Part shown: piece after piece, positions 8,914 through 10,479 of the stretch | Layout of the letters: every line of letters starts with the position of its first letter | Position numbering within the stretch: the stretch's first letter is position 1 | DNA from: an uncultured Propionibacteriaceae bacterium | Lineage (GTDB): Bacteria > Actinomycetota > Actinomycetes > Propionibacteriales > Propionibacteriaceae | Reading direction: 5' to 3' | Length of the DNA: 10,479 nucleotides | NCBI GenBank assembly: GCA_937859105.1 | Contig: CALMAD010000110.1 | Location: forward strand, 1 to 10,479 | Made by a program: the position numbers and the translations under genes | The notes under the pieces: model-generated | Database searches by the model: none | What the model was told of the DNA's origin: nothing | What the model saw: only the letters and a program-made list of their open reading frames with translations

Positions 8914-10479
8914 TCAGCCGATGCTTTCGGCGGCCTCGAGCCAGGCGAGCTCGAGGCCGTCCTTCGCCTCGGTCTGGGCGGACAGCTCGGCCTGCAGCTC
9001 GGCGAGTTTGCCGTAGTCGGACGCATGCTCGGCCATCTGCGCGTGGATGGCCTCGATGCGGCGTCCGACCTTGTCGAGCTGCGATTCGAGCCGCGACAGT
9101 TCCTTCTTCGCCAGCCGGGTCTCGGCGGCGCTCGGCCCGTTCGAGGCGGACGCCGCGGGTGCCGGCCCTGCGCCCCGCGCCGAGACGGGCGTGGCGGACT
9201 CGCGCCGGCGGCGTCCCTCGAGGTACTCGTCGACGCCGCCGGGCAGCAGCACGCAGCGGCCGTCGCCGGCGAGCGCGTAGGTGACGTCGCAGACGCGTTC
9301 GAGGAAGTACCGGTCGTGCGTGACGACGACGAGGGTGCCGGGCCAGGTGTCGAGGTAGTCCTCGATCACGGTCAGCGTGTCGATGTCGAGGTCGTTCGTG
9401 GGCTCGTCGAGCAGCAGCACGTTCGGCTCGGCCATCAGCAGCCGCAGGAACTGCAGCCGCCGCCGCTCGCCGCCCGACAGCTCGCCGATGCGGGTGACGA
9501 GCCGGTCGCCGGTGAAGCCGAACTCCTCGAGCAGTTGCGACGCGGACGCCTCCCGCCCCGTCGCCAGCAGGGTCTCCCGGCGCAGCCGGTTGACCGAGTC
9601 GAGGACGCGCTCGGAGTCGTCCAGCTCGGTGACGGCCTGGCTGAGGTGACCGACGCGCAGCGTCTTGCCCTGCTTCACCCGGCCCGAGGTGGGCGCCTGC
9701 TCGTGGGCCAGCAGCCGCAGCAGCGTGGACTTGCCGGCGCCGTTGACGCCGACCAGCCCGATGCGGTCGCCCGGGCCGATCGACCAGGTCAGGGGCCCGA
9801 GCAGGTGCCGCGGACGGCTCTCGCCGGGCGCCGCCGGCAGGTCGAGGGTCACGCGGTCGAGGTCGAAGACGTCTTTGCCGAGGCGCGTCACCGAGAACTG
9901 CTGCAGGGCGAGCTTGTCGCGCGGATCGGGGACGTCGGCGATGAGCTGGTTCGCCGCCTCGATGCGGAAGCGCGGCTTCGACGTGCGGGCGGGGGCGCCG
10001 CGGCGCAGCCAGGCCAGCTCTTTGCGGGCGAGGTTCTGCCGCCGCGCCTCGTTCGCCGCCGCCTGCCGCTGCCGCTCGACGCGCGCCAGAACGTACGCCG
10101 CGTAGCCGCCGTCGTAGGCGTCCACCACGCCGTCGTGGACCTCCCACACGCGCGTGCAGACGGCGTCCAGGAACCAGCGGTCGTGGCTGACGACGAGCAT
10201 CGCCGTGCCGCCCGCCGCGAGGTCGCTCAGGTGCCGTGCGAGCCAGGAGACGGCTTCGACGTCGAGGTGGTTCGTCGGCTCGTCGAGCACCACGAGGTCG
10301 TGCCCGCCCAGCGTGAGCGCGACGAGCGAGACCCGGCGACGCTCGCCGCCGGAGAGGTCGTCGACCGCCGCGTCCAGCGCGATGTCGGCGAGCAGGTGCT
10401 CCACGATCGACCGGGTCGTCGGGTTGGCCGCCCACACGTGGTCGGGCTCGCCGCCGACGATCACGTCGCGGACGGTCGC
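8914..10479 (-). CDS. uup: ABC-F family ATPase, Uup-like (5' end beyond the window)
   Basis: Soluble twin-ATPase protein of the ABC-F family, which acts on ribosomes rather than in membrane transport; no membrane segments are visible. Coding continues through the last base of the window on the - strand, so the N-terminus, including the first Walker A, is missing; 521 codons are visible. Domain 1 keeps L-S-G-G-E-R-R-R, Walker B V-V-L-D-E-P-T-N-H-L-D and S-H-D-R. Then comes the charged interdomain linker with the motif W-L-R-R-G-A-P-A-R-T-S-K, which reaches the P-site tRNA in characterised ABC-F proteins. Domain 2 is complete: Walker A G-V-N-G-A-G-K-S-T, L-S-G-G-E-R-R-R, L-L-L-D-E-P-T-N-D-L-D and T-H-D-R. 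After a Pro/Ala/Ser-rich spacer, the last 70 or so residues form a predicted coiled coil, as in the Uup C-terminal domain. It could be another ABC-F subgroup; no resistance role is indicated. Confidence 0.93.
   Translation of the reverse strand, partial: ATVRDVIVGGEPDHVWAANPTTRSIVEHLLADIALDAAVDDLSGGERRRVSLVALTLGGHDLVVLDEPTNHLDVEAVSWLARHLSDLAAGGTAMLVVSHDRWFLDAVCTRVWEVHDGVVDAYDGGYAAYVLARVERQRQAAANEARRQNLARKELAWLRRGAPARTSKPRFRIEAANQLIADVPDPRDKLALQQFSVTRLGKDVFDLDRVTLDLPAAPGESRPRHLLGPLTWSIGPGDRIGLVGVNGAGKSTLLRLLAHEQAPTSGRVKQGKTLRVGHLSQAVTELDDSERVLDSVNRLRRETLLATGREASASQLLEEFGFTGDRLVTRIGELSGGERRRLQFLRLLMAEPNVLLLDEPTNDLDIDTLTVIEDYLDTWPGTLVVVTHDRYFLERVCDVTYALAGDGRCVLLPGGVDEYLEGRRRRESATPVSARGAGPAPAASASNGPSAAETRLAKKELSRLESQLDKVGRRIEAIHAQMAEHASDYGKLAELQAELSAQTEAKDGLELAWLEAAESIG

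Noticed and set aside
6572..10435. A 1287-codon open frame on the - strand opposite the phosphofructokinase gene and out of frame with the ABC-F gene
   Set aside because: Its product is dominated by R, H, V, D and A without any domain pattern, as expected for the complement of GC-rich codons. The opposing PFK and the ABC-F frame have complete, conserved motifs.
10464..10479. GTG at 10462-10464 on the - strand as the true start of the ABC-F gene
   Set aside because: The frame stays open to the window edge with family-like sequence (A-T-V-R-D-V), and the first ATPase domain would lack its Walker A. The gene is cut by the window rather than short.

Overview
The window is strongly GC-rich (about 70% by eye). 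Third codon positions are almost always G or C, TTG and GTG codons are plausible starts, and the exported solute-binding protein is a lipoprotein. Together these suggest a high-GC actinobacterium; I cannot name a genus. Coding density is very high: no gap exceeds 160 bases, and I see no tRNA, rRNA, CRISPR array, insertion sequence or prophage.

Positions 48-6579 hold a complete Dpp/Opp-type ABC importer operon on the + strand. In order it encodes a family 5 solute-binding lipoprotein, a DppB-like permease enlarged by about 160 residues of extra membrane segments, a DppC-like permease, and one polypeptide fusing the two ATPases (DppD+DppF). The three membrane-complex genes are joined by ATGA stop/start overlaps. 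The binding-protein gene is set apart by a 156-base spacer carrying a strong hairpin, a layout often seen where the binding protein is made in excess over the permease. The likely substrates are peptides, but the family also carries other solutes.

Positions 6635-8884, 55 bases after the transporter on the same strand, encode a 749-residue phosphofructokinase made of two PFK domains in tandem. This is the most remarkable gene here. It does not resemble the usual single-domain (about 340-residue) bacterial PfkA. It matches the animal/fungal allosteric enzyme from end to end: a catalytic ATP-type N-half, and a C-half that has lost its ATP site but keeps the sugar-bisphosphate pocket that binds fructose-2,6-bisphosphate in eukaryotes. 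The C-half keeps an aspartate at the old catalytic position, which animal enzymes have replaced with serine.

Positions 8914-10479 hold, on the - strand, most of a Uup-like ABC-F ATPase (translation/ribosome associated), cut off at its 5' end by the window edge. It converges on the PFK gene across a 29-base gap that is largely a perfect GC hairpin, probably a shared terminator.
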